This document shows positions 37,714-50,106 of a stretch of 64,000 bases of DNA, piece by piece. The DNA is from Leifsonia sp. fls2-241-R2A-40a. GTDB lineage: Bacteria; Actinomycetota; Actinomycetes; Actinomycetales; Microbacteriaceae. A program made the translations under genes and the position numbers. The stretch is taken from positions 2,914,001 through 2,978,000 of the forward strand of contig NZ_JARVRS010000001.1 of assembly GCF_030209575.1 (NCBI RefSeq). The letters are read 5' to 3'. Under the pieces are notes generated by a model, which was given only the letters and a program-made list of their open reading frames with translations, was not told the DNA's origin and ran no database searches. Every line of letters starts with the position of its first letter. The stretch's first letter is position 1.

Positions 37714-40083
37714 ATGCCGCAGACGGGGACGCGGGACGGGCTCACGACCGCCCAGGTGGCGGAGCGCGTCGCCGCGGGCCGGGCGAACATCCAGACGCAG
37801 CCGAGCTCACGGTCGGTCGGCGACATCCTGCGGGAGAACATCTTCACGCTGTTCAACGGCATCCTGACCGCGTGCTTCGTCGCCGTGGTCCTGCTCGGCG
37901 ATCTGCGTGACGGGTTCTTCTTCGGGATCGTCGTCGTCAACGCCCTGATCGGGATCGTGCAGGAGTATCGCGCCAAGCGCGTGCTCGACCGGGCGGCGCT
38001 GCTGGCCGCGCCGCACAGCCGGGTGCGACGCGACGGAGAGGTCGTGACCGTCGCGCTGGAGGACGTCGTCATCGACGACCTGCTGGTGCTGCGTCCCGGC
38101 GACCAGGTGCCGGCGGATGCCGTGGTGCTGGAGAGCACCGGTCTCTCGCTCGACGAGTCGATGCTGACCGGCGAATCCGATCCCACGTTCAAGGACGCGG
38201 ACGCGCCGCTGCTGTCGGGATCGCACGTGGTGACCGGCACCGGGCTCGCGATCGTGACCGCCGTCGGCTCGGACTCCTACGCGAGCAAGCTGACCAGCGA
38301 GATCCGCAAGCACTCGCTGGTGCGCTCCGAGCTGCGGGAGGCGACCAACCGCATCCTGGTCTACCTGTCCTGGGTGCTCGGCCCTCTCATCCTGATCACG
38401 CTGGTCGGGCGCGTGCTGACCTACGGCGGCTTCTCCGAGGTGTTCGTCGACGACCGCTGGCGCAGGGCGCTGCTGGATGCGGTGGCCGCCGTGGTGGGCA
38501 TGATCCCCGAGGGCCTTGTGCTGCTGACGAGCCTCGCGTTCGGGGTGGCCGCCATCCAGCTCGCCACGCGTAAGGTGCTGGTGCAGGAGCTCGCGGCCGT
38601 CGAGGTGCTCGCCCGCGTCGACGTGCTGTGCCTCGACAAGACGGGGACGCTGACCACCGGCGAGCTGGCGCTGCACGGCACCGAGGTCGCCGGCGACGGG
38701 CACGACCTGGCCGAGACGGCGCTCGCCGCGTTCGGCTCCGACGAGGCGGGGAACGCGACCTCAGGCATCCTGGGGTCCCATTTCCGCAGCGACCGGTTCC
38801 GCGTGTCGCGCCGCATCCCGTTCAGCTCGGCGACGAAGTACAGCGCCCTCGCGATGGTGGTCGACGGCGAGGAGAGCTCGTGGGTGCTGGGAGCGCCGGA
38901 GCGCGTGCTGGAAAGGCATCCCAAGGCCCTCGCGCGCGCCACCGAACTCGCCGCGACGGGGTTGCGGACACTCGCACTCGCCCGCGCGGTGGACCCGCTG
39001 CCGACGGACGTCCACGTGCCCCTCACCGGGACGAGGGTGGAACCGTGCCTGCTCGTCCTCCTGGCCGAGACCGTGCGGCCGGAGGCGCGCGACACGCTCC
39101 GGTACTTCCGGGAGCAGGCCGTGCGCGTGGTCGTGATGTCCGGCGACAGCCCGGTCACCGTGGCCGCCATCGCGCGCGACCTGCGGTTGGAGGGGGACAC
39201 TGTCGATGCCTCCACCCTGACCACCGACGAGGCCCTGGCGGATGCGCTGGAGACCGCGAGCGTGCTCGGCCGTGTCAGCCCCGACCAGAAGCGCGCCGCC
39301 GTGCGGCTGCTGCAGGAACGGGGACGGACGGTCGCCATGACAGGAGACGGCGTCAACGACGCGATGGCGGTCAAGGATGCGGACCTCGGCATCGCGATGG
39401 GCACGGGCACCGCCGCGACCAAGGCGGTGTCCCGCGTGGTGCTGCTCGACGACCGGTTCGACCGGCTGCCCGACGTGCTCGCCTTCGGGCGCCGCGTGAT
39501 CGCCAACGTCGAGCGCGTCTCGAACATCTTCCTGGCCAAGACGACCTACGGCATCCTGCTCGCGCTGGTGAGCGCCGTGGTGCTGTGGCCGTTCCCGTTC
39601 CTCCCGCGCCAGCTGACGCTCGTGTCGACGCTCGCCATCGGCATCCCGTCGTTCTTCCTGGCGCTGGCGCCGAACAAGCGGATCTACACGCCGGGCGTGC
39701 TGGGCCGGGTGCTGCGGTATTCGGTGCCGACGGGACTCATCGCGGGCGTGACCGCGATCGCGGCGTACGCGCCGTTGTACGCGAGCATCCCGCTGCACGA
39801 AGCGCGCAGTGTCACCACGGTGGCGCTGTTCTGCGTGTCGCTCTGGATCCTCTGCGTGCTGACCCGTCCGCTCACCGGGGTGCGCTGGCTGCTGCTCGCG
39901 GCGGTCGCGGCGGCCTTTGTGCTGGTGTGCGTCATCCCGTTCACGGCGTCGTTCTTCGAGATGCACGTCAGCCTGGACGGGGCGCTGGCGTGGGGGGTCG
40001 CGGTCGGGGCGGTGGGAGCGGCGGGCGTCGAGCTCTTCTACCGCTTCGCCAAGCGGCGCGGCCTGGTGTTCGACCGCCTCTGA
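37714..40083 (+). CDS. P-type cation-transporting ATPase, CtpE-like
   Basis: Membrane ATPase moving cations across the cell membrane with a phosphoaspartate intermediate. In 789 residues the visible parts are the actuator loop SMLTGESDP, helix M4 with GMIPEGLVLLT, the phosphorylation site DKTGTLT (Asp308), the nucleotide domain, MTGDGVNDAMAVKDADLGIA, and six C-terminal helices. The PEGL ion-binding motif and the lack of N-terminal metal-binding cysteines resemble mycobacterial CtpE, a calcium importer, so Ca2+ is a reasonable guess only. AGGGGG lies 4 bases before the ATG. It follows the DUF3159 gene on the same strand by 21 bases. Confidence 0.9.
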   Translation: MPQTGTRDGLTTAQVAERVAAGRANIQTQPSSRSVGDILRENIFTLFNGILTACFVAVVLLGDLRDGFFFGIVVVNALIGIVQEYRAKRVLDRAALLAAPHSRVRRDGEVVTVALEDVVIDDLLVLRPGDQVPADAVVLESTGLSLDESMLTGESDPTFKDADAPLLSGSHVVTGTGLAIVTAVGSDSYASKLTSEIRKHSLVRSELREATNRILVYLSWVLGPLILITLVGRVLTYGGFSEVFVDDRWRRALLDAVAAVVGMIPEGLVLLTSLAFGVAAIQLATRKVLVQELAAVEVLARVDVLCLDKTGTLTTGELALHGTEVAGDGHDLAETALAAFGSDEAGNATSGILGSHFRSDRFRVSRRIPFSSATKYSALAMVVDGEESSWVLGAPERVLERHPKALARATELAATGLRTLALARAVDPLPTDVHVPLTGTRVEPCLLVLLAETVRPEARDTLRYFREQAVRVVVMSGDSPVTVAAIARDLRLEGDTVDASTLTTDEALADALETASVLGRVSPDQKRAAVRLLQERGRTVAMTGDGVNDAMAVKDADLGIAMGTGTAATKAVSRVVLLDDRFDRLPDVLAFGRRVIANVERVSNIFLAKTTYGILLALVSAVVLWPFPFLPRQLTLVSTLAIGIPSFFLALAPNKRIYTPGVLGRVLRYSVPTGLIAGVTAIAAYAPLYASIPLHEARSVTTVALFCVSLWILCVLTRPLTGVRWLLLAAVAAAFVLVCVIPFTASFFEMHVSLDGALAWGVAVGAVGAAGVELFYRFAKRRGLVFDRL

Positions 40084-40095
40084 CCGTGGTAGTTT

Positions 40096-40113
40096 TATCT
40101 CGACGTCAAGATA
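40096..40113. promoter_or_regulatory. Near-perfect palindrome in the acnA promoter region
   Basis: TATCTCGACGTCAAGATA matches its reverse complement at 16 of 18 positions. It lies 134 bases before the acnA start and 12 bases after the ATPase stop. The form is that of an operator for a dimeric regulator (MarR or TetR type). No regulator gene is next to it. Confidence 0.55.
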
Positions 40114-40154
40114 CTTTCGCGCTCGGTGGCCAGGGCTCGCCCCCCGGAAAACAC

Positions 40155-40166
40155 TTAGGCTTACCT
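40155..40166 (+). promoter_or_regulatory. Weak DtxR/IdeR-like half site before acnA
   Basis: TTAGGCTTACCT resembles the centre and one arm of the 19-base iron-regulator box (about 12 of 19 positions), but the other arm does not match. Aconitase is an iron-sulfur enzyme, so iron control is plausible. The evidence is thin. Confidence 0.25.
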
Positions 40167-40246
40167 TGCTGGAAAGGCGCTTCGACGGACGACGAAGATG
40201 AACGAGGCGTGCGTGAACATCGCCTGCCGATGAAGGAGAGGGCATT

Positions 40247-43060
<2,814 letters not shown>

Positions 43061-43078
43061 GGTCGTAGGTGTCAAGGG

Positions 43079-43107
43079 GAGGCTCGGAACGGGATGTTCC
43101 GAGCCTC
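43079..43107 (+). terminator. Terminator of acnA
   Basis: A perfect 12-base stem (GAGGCTCGGAAC) with loop GGGAT, followed by TCTTGATAT, lies 18 bases after the acnA stop. Confidence 0.85.
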
Positions 43108-43125
43108 TCTTGATATCCGCGCGCC

Positions 43126-43131
43126 TAGACT
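43126..43131 (+). promoter_or_regulatory. -10 box TAGACT, leaderless type
   Basis: TAGACT ends 7 bases before the dxs ATG at 43139. Confidence 0.6.
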
Positions 43132-43138
43132 CGAAAGC

Positions 43139-45091
43139 ATGGGCATCCTCGAGACCATCCACGGTCCCCGCGACCTCGATCGCTTGACGGATCGGGAGCT
43201 CGTTCAGCTTGCCGCCGAGGTGCGGGCCTTCCTGGTCGCCAACGTGTCGAAGACCGGCGGGCACCTGGGCCCCAACCTGGGCGTAGTGGAGACGACCATC
43301 GCCATCCACCGGGTGTTCGACTCGCCGCGCGACGCGGTCGTGTTCGACACCGGGCACCAGTCGTACGTGCACAAGCTGCTCACCGGCCGCCAGGACTTCT
43401 CGCAGCTGCGACAGCGCGGCGGCATGGCCGGCTACCCGCAGCGCTCGGAGTCGGAGCACGACATCGTCGAGAGCTCGCACGCGTCGTCGTCCCTGTCGTG
43501 GGCCGACGGCATCTCGCGCGCCTTCGAGCTGACCGGCCAGAGCGACCGCCACGTCGTCGCCGTCGTGGGTGACGGCGCCCTCACCGGTGGCATGACGTGG
43601 GAGGCGCTTAACAACATCTCCGACGACAACAACCGCAAGCTGATCATCGTCGTCAACGACAACGGCCGCTCGTACGCGCCGACCATCGGCGGCATGGCGC
43701 GCTTCCTGAACACGGTCCGCACGCGCAAGAGCTACCGCAGCCTCTACCTCACCTCGCAGCGCGCGTTCGACAAGCTGGGCACCCCGGGGCGCTCGTTCTA
43801 CCGCGGCGTCCGCGGCGGACTGCACGGCTTCCTCAGCCGGTTCTCCAACACCGAGGCGCTCTACTCGAACCTCGACATCAAGTACATCGGCCCGATCCAC
43901 GGCCACGACATCGAGGCGATGCAGGAGGCACTCCGCCAGGCCAAGAACTACGGCGCGCCCGTCATCGTCCACGCGATCACCCAGAAGGGACGCGGCTACG
44001 AGCCGGCCCTGCGCGACGCCGCCGACCAGTTCCACTCGGTCGGCCAGATCGACCCGGAGACCGGCGAGCCGATGGACGGCTCGAGCAAGCAGCTGTGGAC
44101 GGACGTCTTCGCCGACGAGATCGTCCGCCTCGCCGAGAAGGACCCGAAGATCGTCGGCATCACCGCCGCGATGCTGCGCCCGACCGGCCTGCACAAATTC
44201 GCCGAGCGTTTCCCCGAGCGCGTGCACGACGTCGGTATCGCCGAGCAGCACGCGGTCACCAGCGCCGCCGGGCTCGCCTACGGCGGGTTGCATCCCGTCG
44301 TCGCCATCTACGCCACCTTCATGAACCGCGCGTTCGATCAGGTGCTGATGGATGTGGGGCTCCACAAGGCGGGCGTGACCTTCGTCCTCGACCGGGCCGG
44401 GGTGACGGGTCCGGACGGGCCGAGCCACCACGGCATCTGGGACCTCGCCGTCCTGCAGGTCGTCCCGAACATCCGGCTGGCCGCTCCGCGCGACGGAACC
44501 CGTTTCCGCGAGGAGCTCGCTGAGGCCGTCGCGGTGGATGACGCGCCCACGGTGCTGCGCTTCCCCAAGGGCGCGGTGCTGCCGGACATCGAAGCGGTAC
44601 GCCGCCTCGACGACGGCGTGGATGTGCTGCGCGAGGGCGACCGCAAGGATGTGCTCCTCGTCACCGTCGGCCCGATGGCAGACCTGGGACTGAAGGTCGC
44701 CGACCGCCTGGCCGCGCAGGGCATCGGCGCGACCGTGGTCGACCCGCGCTGGGTGGTTCCGGTGCCGAAGAGCATCCTGACTCTGGCCGCCGAGCACCGC
44801 ATCGTCGTGACCATCGAGGACGGTATCCGGGTCGGGGGCATCGGCACGCGCGTGCGTCAGGACCTCCGCGGCGCCGGCATCGACACGGCGGTAGACGAGC
44901 TTGGACTCCCGGACGCGTTCATCGACCACGCCTCGCGCGACCAGATCCTCGAGGACGCGGGCCTCACGCCGCAGAAGATCGCGCGCGACCTCGTCGCGCA
45001 GGTGCTCGGCAGCCGCGTCCCGATCGCGCGTCCCCTCCCGGACGACGACACCTCCGACGAGGGCGTCCCGGCCAAGAAGCGCCGCGCCTGA
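43139..45091 (+). CDS. dxs: 1-deoxy-D-xylulose-5-phosphate synthase
   Basis: First enzyme of the MEP isoprenoid pathway, condensing pyruvate and glyceraldehyde 3-phosphate with thiamine diphosphate. The 650-residue protein shows [10 protein letters not shown] and [14 protein letters not shown] near the N-terminus, the thiamine-binding [17 protein letters not shown], the catalytic glutamate region [15 protein letters not shown], and [15 protein letters not shown]. The ATG at 43139 is fixed by the TAGACT box 7 bases upstream; an in-frame ATG 45 bases earlier lies inside the acnA terminator. Transcription is independent of acnA. Confidence 0.96.
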   Translation: MGILETIHGPRDLDRLTDRELVQLAAEVRAFLVANVSKTGGHLGPNLGVVETTIAIHRVFDSPRDAVVFDTGHQSYVHKLLTGRQDFSQLRQRGGMAGYPQRSESEHDIVESSHASSSLSWADGISRAFELTGQSDRHVVAVVGDGALTGGMTWEALNNISDDNNRKLIIVVNDNGRSYAPTIGGMARFLNTVRTRKSYRSLYLTSQRAFDKLGTPGRSFYRGVRGGLHGFLSRFSNTEALYSNLDIKYIGPIHGHDIEAMQEALRQAKNYGAPVIVHAITQKGRGYEPALRDAADQFHSVGQIDPETGEPMDGSSKQLWTDVFADEIVRLAEKDPKIVGITAAMLRPTGLHKFAERFPERVHDVGIAEQHAVTSAAGLAYGGLHPVVAIYATFMNRAFDQVLMDVGLHKAGVTFVLDRAGVTGPDGPSHHGIWDLAVLQVVPNIRLAAPRDGTRFREELAEAVAVDDAPTVLRFPKGAVLPDIEAVRRLDDGVDVLREGDRKDVLLVTVGPMADLGLKVADRLAAQGIGATVVDPRWVVPVPKSILTLAAEHRIVVTIEDGIRVGGIGTRVRQDLRGAGIDTAVDELGLPDAFIDHASRDQILEDAGLTPQKIARDLVAQVLGSRVPIARPLPDDDTSDEGVPAKKRRA

Positions 45092-45118
45092 CCCTTCGTG
45101 CGCCGGCCGACGCGCGCG

Positions 45119-45175
45119 AGATTTGCGCCAAATGATCGTTGTGGCGCCGCCAGAACCGAGATTTGGCGCAAATCT
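45119..45175. repeat. Long-arm inverted repeat downstream of dxs
   Basis: AGATTTGCGCCAAAT at 45119-45133 is repeated as an exact reverse complement at 45161-45175, with 27 bases between. Each arm is itself nearly palindromic (ATTTG-CGC-CAAAT). It could be a dxs terminator or a dispersed repeat of the REP type. Confidence 0.7.
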
Positions 45176-45192
45176 GAGAGAGTGCGGGCAGG

Positions 45193-45223
45193 TTGACTTG
45201 GAGTGCACTCGAAGTCGTAACGT
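45193..45223 (+). promoter_or_regulatory. MerR-type promoter with 19-base spacer and operator
   Basis: TTGACT (-35) and TAACGT (-10) are 19 bases apart, the over-long spacing typical of promoters untwisted by MerR regulators. The palindrome ACTTGGAGTGCACTCGAAGT (18 of 20 positions) occupies the spacer. The -10 ends 6 bases before the merR ATG. Confidence 0.8.
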
Positions 45224-45229
45224 GACGGT

Positions 45230-45627
45230 ATGACCGATACACGGACGGCGATGTCGATCTCCGACGTCGCCGAAAGGACCGGACTCACCACCCACACGCT
45301 GCGCTACTACGAGCGTGAGGGCCTCATGCTCACGCCCGTCGAGCGCGCATCCTCCACACATCGGCGCTACACCGAGGCGGACGTCACCTGGGTGACATTC
45401 CTCACCCGGCTGCGCTCGACCGCGATGTCCATCGCCACCATGCGTTAGTACGTCGTACTGGCCCGCCGGGGCGATGTCACGGAGCCGGAACGGCTGGAGC
45501 TGCTGCTCCGCCACCGGATGGCCGTGGTGCGGCAGGTGGAGGAGATGACGGCGAGTCTGGCGGCCATCGATTACAAGATCGACCTGTACCAGCGCAACAC
45601 CGGTCAGGTCATGGAAGGGAACGACGC

Positions 45628-45631
<4 letters not shown>
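45230..45631 (+). pseudogene. MerR family regulator interrupted by an in-frame amber codon
   Basis: The frame encodes a MerR regulator: an N-terminal winged helix (ISDVAERTGLTTHTLRYYER) and, after the stop, an intact dimerisation helix and C-terminal part ([20 protein letters not shown] through [14 protein letters not shown]). Codon 73 (45446-45448) is TAG where the family has glutamine or arginine; a single C-to-T change from CAG explains it. Reading on, the frame stays open for 60 more codons to a TGA overlapping the next gene's ATG. The rest shows no decay. It is therefore a very recent nonsense mutation, a sequencing error, or a suppressed stop. Without the stop it would be a 133-residue autoregulated repressor/activator of itself and the aldo/keto reductase. 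Confidence 0.8.
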
Positions 45632-46608
<977 letters not shown>

Positions 46609-46619
46609 CGACACCTGCC

Positions 46620-46667
46620 TGACGCAACACGCCGTCCACCCCGAAGGGTGGACGGCGTGTTGCGTCA
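46620..46667. terminator. Bidirectional terminator between AKR and fadB
   Basis: A perfect 22-base stem closed by the tetraloop CGAA lies 12 bases after the aldo/keto reductase stop and 12 bases after the convergent fadB stop. It can end transcription from both sides. Confidence 0.9.
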
Positions 46668-46679
46668 ACTAGCCGGGCG

Positions 46680-48818
46680 TTACGCGACGCCCTTGATCGG
46701 CGGGTGGTGGAACGTGTCGCCGAACACACGCTCCGACGCTCCGACCCGGTCGAGGTACGGCGTGATGCCGCCCATCTGGAACGGGAAGCCGGCGCCGAGG
46801 ATCATGCACAGGTCGATGTCCTCCGGAGCCTCGACCACGTGGTCGTCGACCAGCATCCGGTGGATCTCGTCGGCCAGGCCGTCCTCGAGGGTGCGGAGGA
46901 TCTGCTCCTTCGTCCACGGGGTCTTGCCGCCCGAGACGATCTTGGCCGCGCCCTTGTCGAGGCCCTTCACCTTGCCCTTGGCGTCCTTCTCCAGGAGCGT
47001 GCCGTACTCGGCCAGCTTGTGGAGGTTCTCCGACCGGTAGAACCGGTCCGGGAAGGCCGCGTGGTGGGTGTCGAGGACGTGCGCTCCGACCTTCAGCCCG
47101 ACGAGGTCGAGCAGAGCGGACGGCGCCATCGGCAGGCCCAGCGGCGCGATGGCCTCGTCGACCACCTCGAACGGCGTGCCGTCGTCGACCGCGTGCATCG
47201 CATCCCCGAGGATCTTGGCCAGGATGCGGTTGACCACGAAGCCGGGGGTGTCCGCCGTGATGACCGCATTCTTCTTGAGCGCAGCGGCCGTCACCATCGC
47301 GGTGGACAGCGTCGCCTCGTCGGTGTGCGGCGTCTTCACGACCTCGATCAGCGGCATGACCGCGACCGGGGTGAAGAAGTGGAAGCCGACCAGCCGCTCC
47401 GGGTGCTTCAGCTTCGCGCCGATCTGCTCCACCGACAGCGAGGACGTGTTGGTCGCCAGCACGGCGTCGTCGGAGATGAACTGCTCCACCTGCTCGAAGA
47501 CGTCCTGCTTGACGCCGAGCTCCTCGAAGACGGCCTCGATGACCCAGTCGCAGTCGGCGAAGTCGGCCTTGTTCGTCGTCCCGGTGACCAGTGCGCGCAG
47601 GCGGTTGGCCTCGTCGGGCGAGATGCGGCCCTTCTCCTGCAGCTTGCCGATCTCGTCGTGGATGTACGCCACGCCCTTGTCGACGTGCGCCTGATCGAGG
47701 TCGGTGATCACCACGGGCACCCGCAGCCGGCGGACGAACAGCAGCGCGAACTGGCTGGCCATGTACCCGGCGCCGATGACGCCGATCTTGGTGACCTTCT
47801 TCGCGACCTTCCGGTCCGGAGCGCCGGCCGGGCGCTTCGCCCGCTTCTGCACCAGGTTGAACGCGTAGATGCTCGCCTGGAACTGGTCGCCCGAGATGAG
47901 CTCGGCGAGCGCGTCGTCCTCCAGAGCGAATCCGGCCTCGCGGTCGTTCGACTTGGCCGCCTTCAGCAGGTCGAGAGCCCGGTACGGCGACTTCGGAACG
48001 GTGCCGATGCGCGACTCGAGCATCTTGCGCGCGATGCCGATGGCGGCATCCCACTTCACCATGCGCTCGATCTTGCCCGGCTCGTTCGGACGCTTCACGA
48101 CGACCTCGCCGGTGAGCACCTTGTCGGCCCACTTCAGCGAGTCCTCCAGGAAGTTCGCCGAGTCGAAGATCGCGTCCGCGATGCCGAGGTCGAAGACCTC
48201 CTGCGGCTTGAGCATCCGGTTCTGCTTGAGCGGGTTCTCGATGACGACCTTGAGGGCGTTCTCGATGCCGATCAGGTTCGGCAGGATGGTCGCGCCTCCC
48301 CAGCCCGGGATGAGTCCGAGGAAGACCTCCGGGAGGGCGAAGGCCGCCGCGTTGCGGTCGATGGTGCGGTAGTCGGCGTTCAGGCCGATCTCCACGCCGC
48401 CGCCGAGCGCCAGCCCGTTGGTGAACACGAAGGACGGGACGCCGAGGGTCGCCTGCTTGCCGAGCACGTAGTGGCCGAGCTGGGGGAGGAGCTTGGCGAC
48501 CTCGACGCTCGGGATATCGCCCACGCGGCTCAGGTCGGCTCCCGCCGCGAGGATGAACGGCTTGCCGGTGACGGCGACCGCATCGATCTCGCCCTTCTTC
48601 GCCCGGCCGGCCAGCTCGTCGAAGGTCTTCCCCAGCTCCAGGAGCGTCGCCGGGCCCATCGTGTTGGGGCGCGTGTGGTCGCGTCCGTTGTCGAGGGTCA
48701 CCAGGGCGAGGGTCTTACCGCTGCGGAGCCGCACATCCTTCACGAAGGAGTGGGTGACGACCTCGTCGTCGGTGAGGTCCGCGAGCGGGCTGAAGTCGAT
48801 CTTGCTGTAGTCCGTCAC
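46680..48818 (-). CDS. fadB: Fatty-acid oxidation alpha subunit (enoyl-CoA hydratase/3-hydroxyacyl-CoA dehydrogenase)
   Basis: Carries out the hydration and NAD-dependent oxidation steps of beta-oxidation. Of 712 residues, about 20-300 form the crotonase domain (GKPFILAAGADLSRVGD oxyanion-hole motif, GLALGGGVEIGLNADYR, FLGLIPGWGGATILPNLIG with the catalytic glutamates). From about residue 340 the dehydrogenase begins with IGVIGAGYMASQFALLF, followed by VIEAVFEELGVKQ and the HFFTPV catalytic histidine region. GTG start at 48818, 6 bases after the fadA stop, so fadA-fadB are one operon. Confidence 0.95.
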   Translation of the reverse strand: MTDYSKIDFSPLADLTDDEVVTHSFVKDVRLRSGKTLALVTLDNGRDHTRPNTMGPATLLELGKTFDELAGRAKKGEIDAVAVTGKPFILAAGADLSRVGDIPSVEVAKLLPQLGHYVLGKQATLGVPSFVFTNGLALGGGVEIGLNADYRTIDRNAAAFALPEVFLGLIPGWGGATILPNLIGIENALKVVIENPLKQNRMLKPQEVFDLGIADAIFDSANFLEDSLKWADKVLTGEVVVKRPNEPGKIERMVKWDAAIGIARKMLESRIGTVPKSPYRALDLLKAAKSNDREAGFALEDDALAELISGDQFQASIYAFNLVQKRAKRPAGAPDRKVAKKVTKIGVIGAGYMASQFALLFVRRLRVPVVITDLDQAHVDKGVAYIHDEIGKLQEKGRISPDEANRLRALVTGTTNKADFADCDWVIEAVFEELGVKQDVFEQVEQFISDDAVLATNTSSLSVEQIGAKLKHPERLVGFHFFTPVAVMPLIEVVKTPHTDEATLSTAMVTAAALKKNAVITADTPGFVVNRILAKILGDAMHAVDDGTPFEVVDEAIAPLGLPMAPSALLDLVGLKVGAHVLDTHHAAFPDRFYRSENLHKLAEYGTLLEKDAKGKVKGLDKGAAKIVSGGKTPWTKEQILRTLEDGLADEIHRMLVDDHVVEAPEDIDLCMILGAGFPFQMGGITPYLDRVGASERVFGDTFHHPPIKGVA

Positions 48819-48824
48819 TGAGGC

Positions 48825-50033
48825 TCAGCCCTTCCGCGCAGCGCGCTTGTCGTAGTTCGGGTTCTCCCAGATGACGGTGCCGCCCTGGCCGAGGCCGACG
48901 CACATCGCCGTGATCCCGTAGCGGACCTCCGGGTGCTCGGCGAACTGGGCCGCCAGCTGGATCATGAGGCGCACGCCGCTCGCCGCGAGCGGGTGGCCGA
49001 TCGCGATCGCGCCGCCCCAGCGGTTGACGCGGGGGTCCTCGTCGTCGATGCCGAAGTGGTCGAGAAACGACAGCACCTGGATGGCGAAGGCCTCGTTGAG
49101 CTCGAACAGCCCGATGTCGTCGATGCTGAGGCCGGCCTTGTGGAGCGCCTTCTCGGTCGACGGGACGGGACCGATCCCCATGATCTCCGGCTCGACGCCG
49201 GCGAACGCGAAGCTGACCATCCGCATCTTCGGGGTCAGCCCGAACTCCTTCACCGCGTCGGAGGACGCGAGCAGGCTGGCGGTGGCGCCGTCGGTCAGCG
49301 GGGACGAGTTGCCCGCGGTGACGCGGCCGTGCGGCCGGAATGGGGTCTTCAGCGTGGCGAGACCCTCCATGGTGGTCTGCGGGCGCATCCCCTCGTCCTC
49401 CGTGGCGAGCCCCCAGCCGGACTCCGAACGGATGGCGACGGTCACCAGGTCGGGCTGGATCTTGCCCGCGTCGTACGCGGCGGCGAGCTTGTGCTGGCTG
49501 CGCATCGCGAAGCGGTCGGAGCGCTCCTTGGTGAGGGCCGGGAACCGGTCGTGGATGCGCTCGGCGGTCATGCCCATGTTGAGGGCGTCCTCGGCGACCA
49601 TCTTCTCGGAGAGGAACCGCGGGTTGGGGTCGGCGCCGAATCCCATCGGGTGGCGGCCCATGTGCTCGACGCCGCCGGCGATCGCCAGGTCGTAGGCGCC
49701 GAACGCGATGCCGGAGCCGAGCGTGGTGACGCTCGTCATGGCGCCCGCGCACATCCGGTCGATGGCGAATCCCGGTACCGACTTCGGCAGGCCCGCGAGG
49801 AGCGCAGCCGTGCGGCCGAGGGTCAGGCCCTGGTCGCCCTGCTGGGTGGTCGCGGCGATCGCCACGTCGTCGATCCGGTCCTTGGGCACCTGCGGGTTGC
49901 GCTCCATCAGGTCGATCATCGCCTTCACGACGAGGTCGTCAGCGCGGGTGTTCCAGTACTGCCCTTTTTCGCCGGCTCGTCCGAACGGAGTGCGGACTCC
50001 GTCGACGAACACGACATCGTTCTTCTCGGCCAC
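48825..50033 (-). CDS. fadA: Acetyl-CoA acyltransferase (thiolase)
   Basis: Thiolytic cleavage of 3-ketoacyl-CoA, the last beta-oxidation step and partner of FadB. The 402-residue enzyme shows the acylated cysteine in IDRMCAGAM (Cys95), FELNEAFAIQ, GGAIAIGHPLAASG with the catalytic histidine, and the second cysteine in CVGLGQG. The GTG at 50033 has GGGAGG 4 bases upstream; the frame is open further up but without homology. It begins a minus-strand operon with fadB, and lies 73 bases from the rnd stop. Confidence 0.95.
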   Translation of the reverse strand: MAEKNDVVFVDGVRTPFGRAGEKGQYWNTRADDLVVKAMIDLMERNPQVPKDRIDDVAIAATTQQGDQGLTLGRTAALLAGLPKSVPGFAIDRMCAGAMTSVTTLGSGIAFGAYDLAIAGGVEHMGRHPMGFGADPNPRFLSEKMVAEDALNMGMTAERIHDRFPALTKERSDRFAMRSQHKLAAAYDAGKIQPDLVTVAIRSESGWGLATEDEGMRPQTTMEGLATLKTPFRPHGRVTAGNSSPLTDGATASLLASSDAVKEFGLTPKMRMVSFAFAGVEPEIMGIGPVPSTEKALHKAGLSIDDIGLFELNEAFAIQVLSFLDHFGIDDEDPRVNRWGGAIAIGHPLAASGVRLMIQLAAQFAEHPEVRYGITAMCVGLGQGGTVIWENPNYDKRAARKG

Positions 50034-50106
50034 AGTGCCTCCCAAATCAAGGTCGGAAACGATCCTAGGTACACCGCTGTGCACGAAAAGAATCGTTTGA
50101 TCCTTC

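Noticed and set aside
40155-40166. A full DtxR/IdeR iron box before acnA
   Set aside because: Only one arm and the centre match. It is kept as a low-confidence note, not as a finding.
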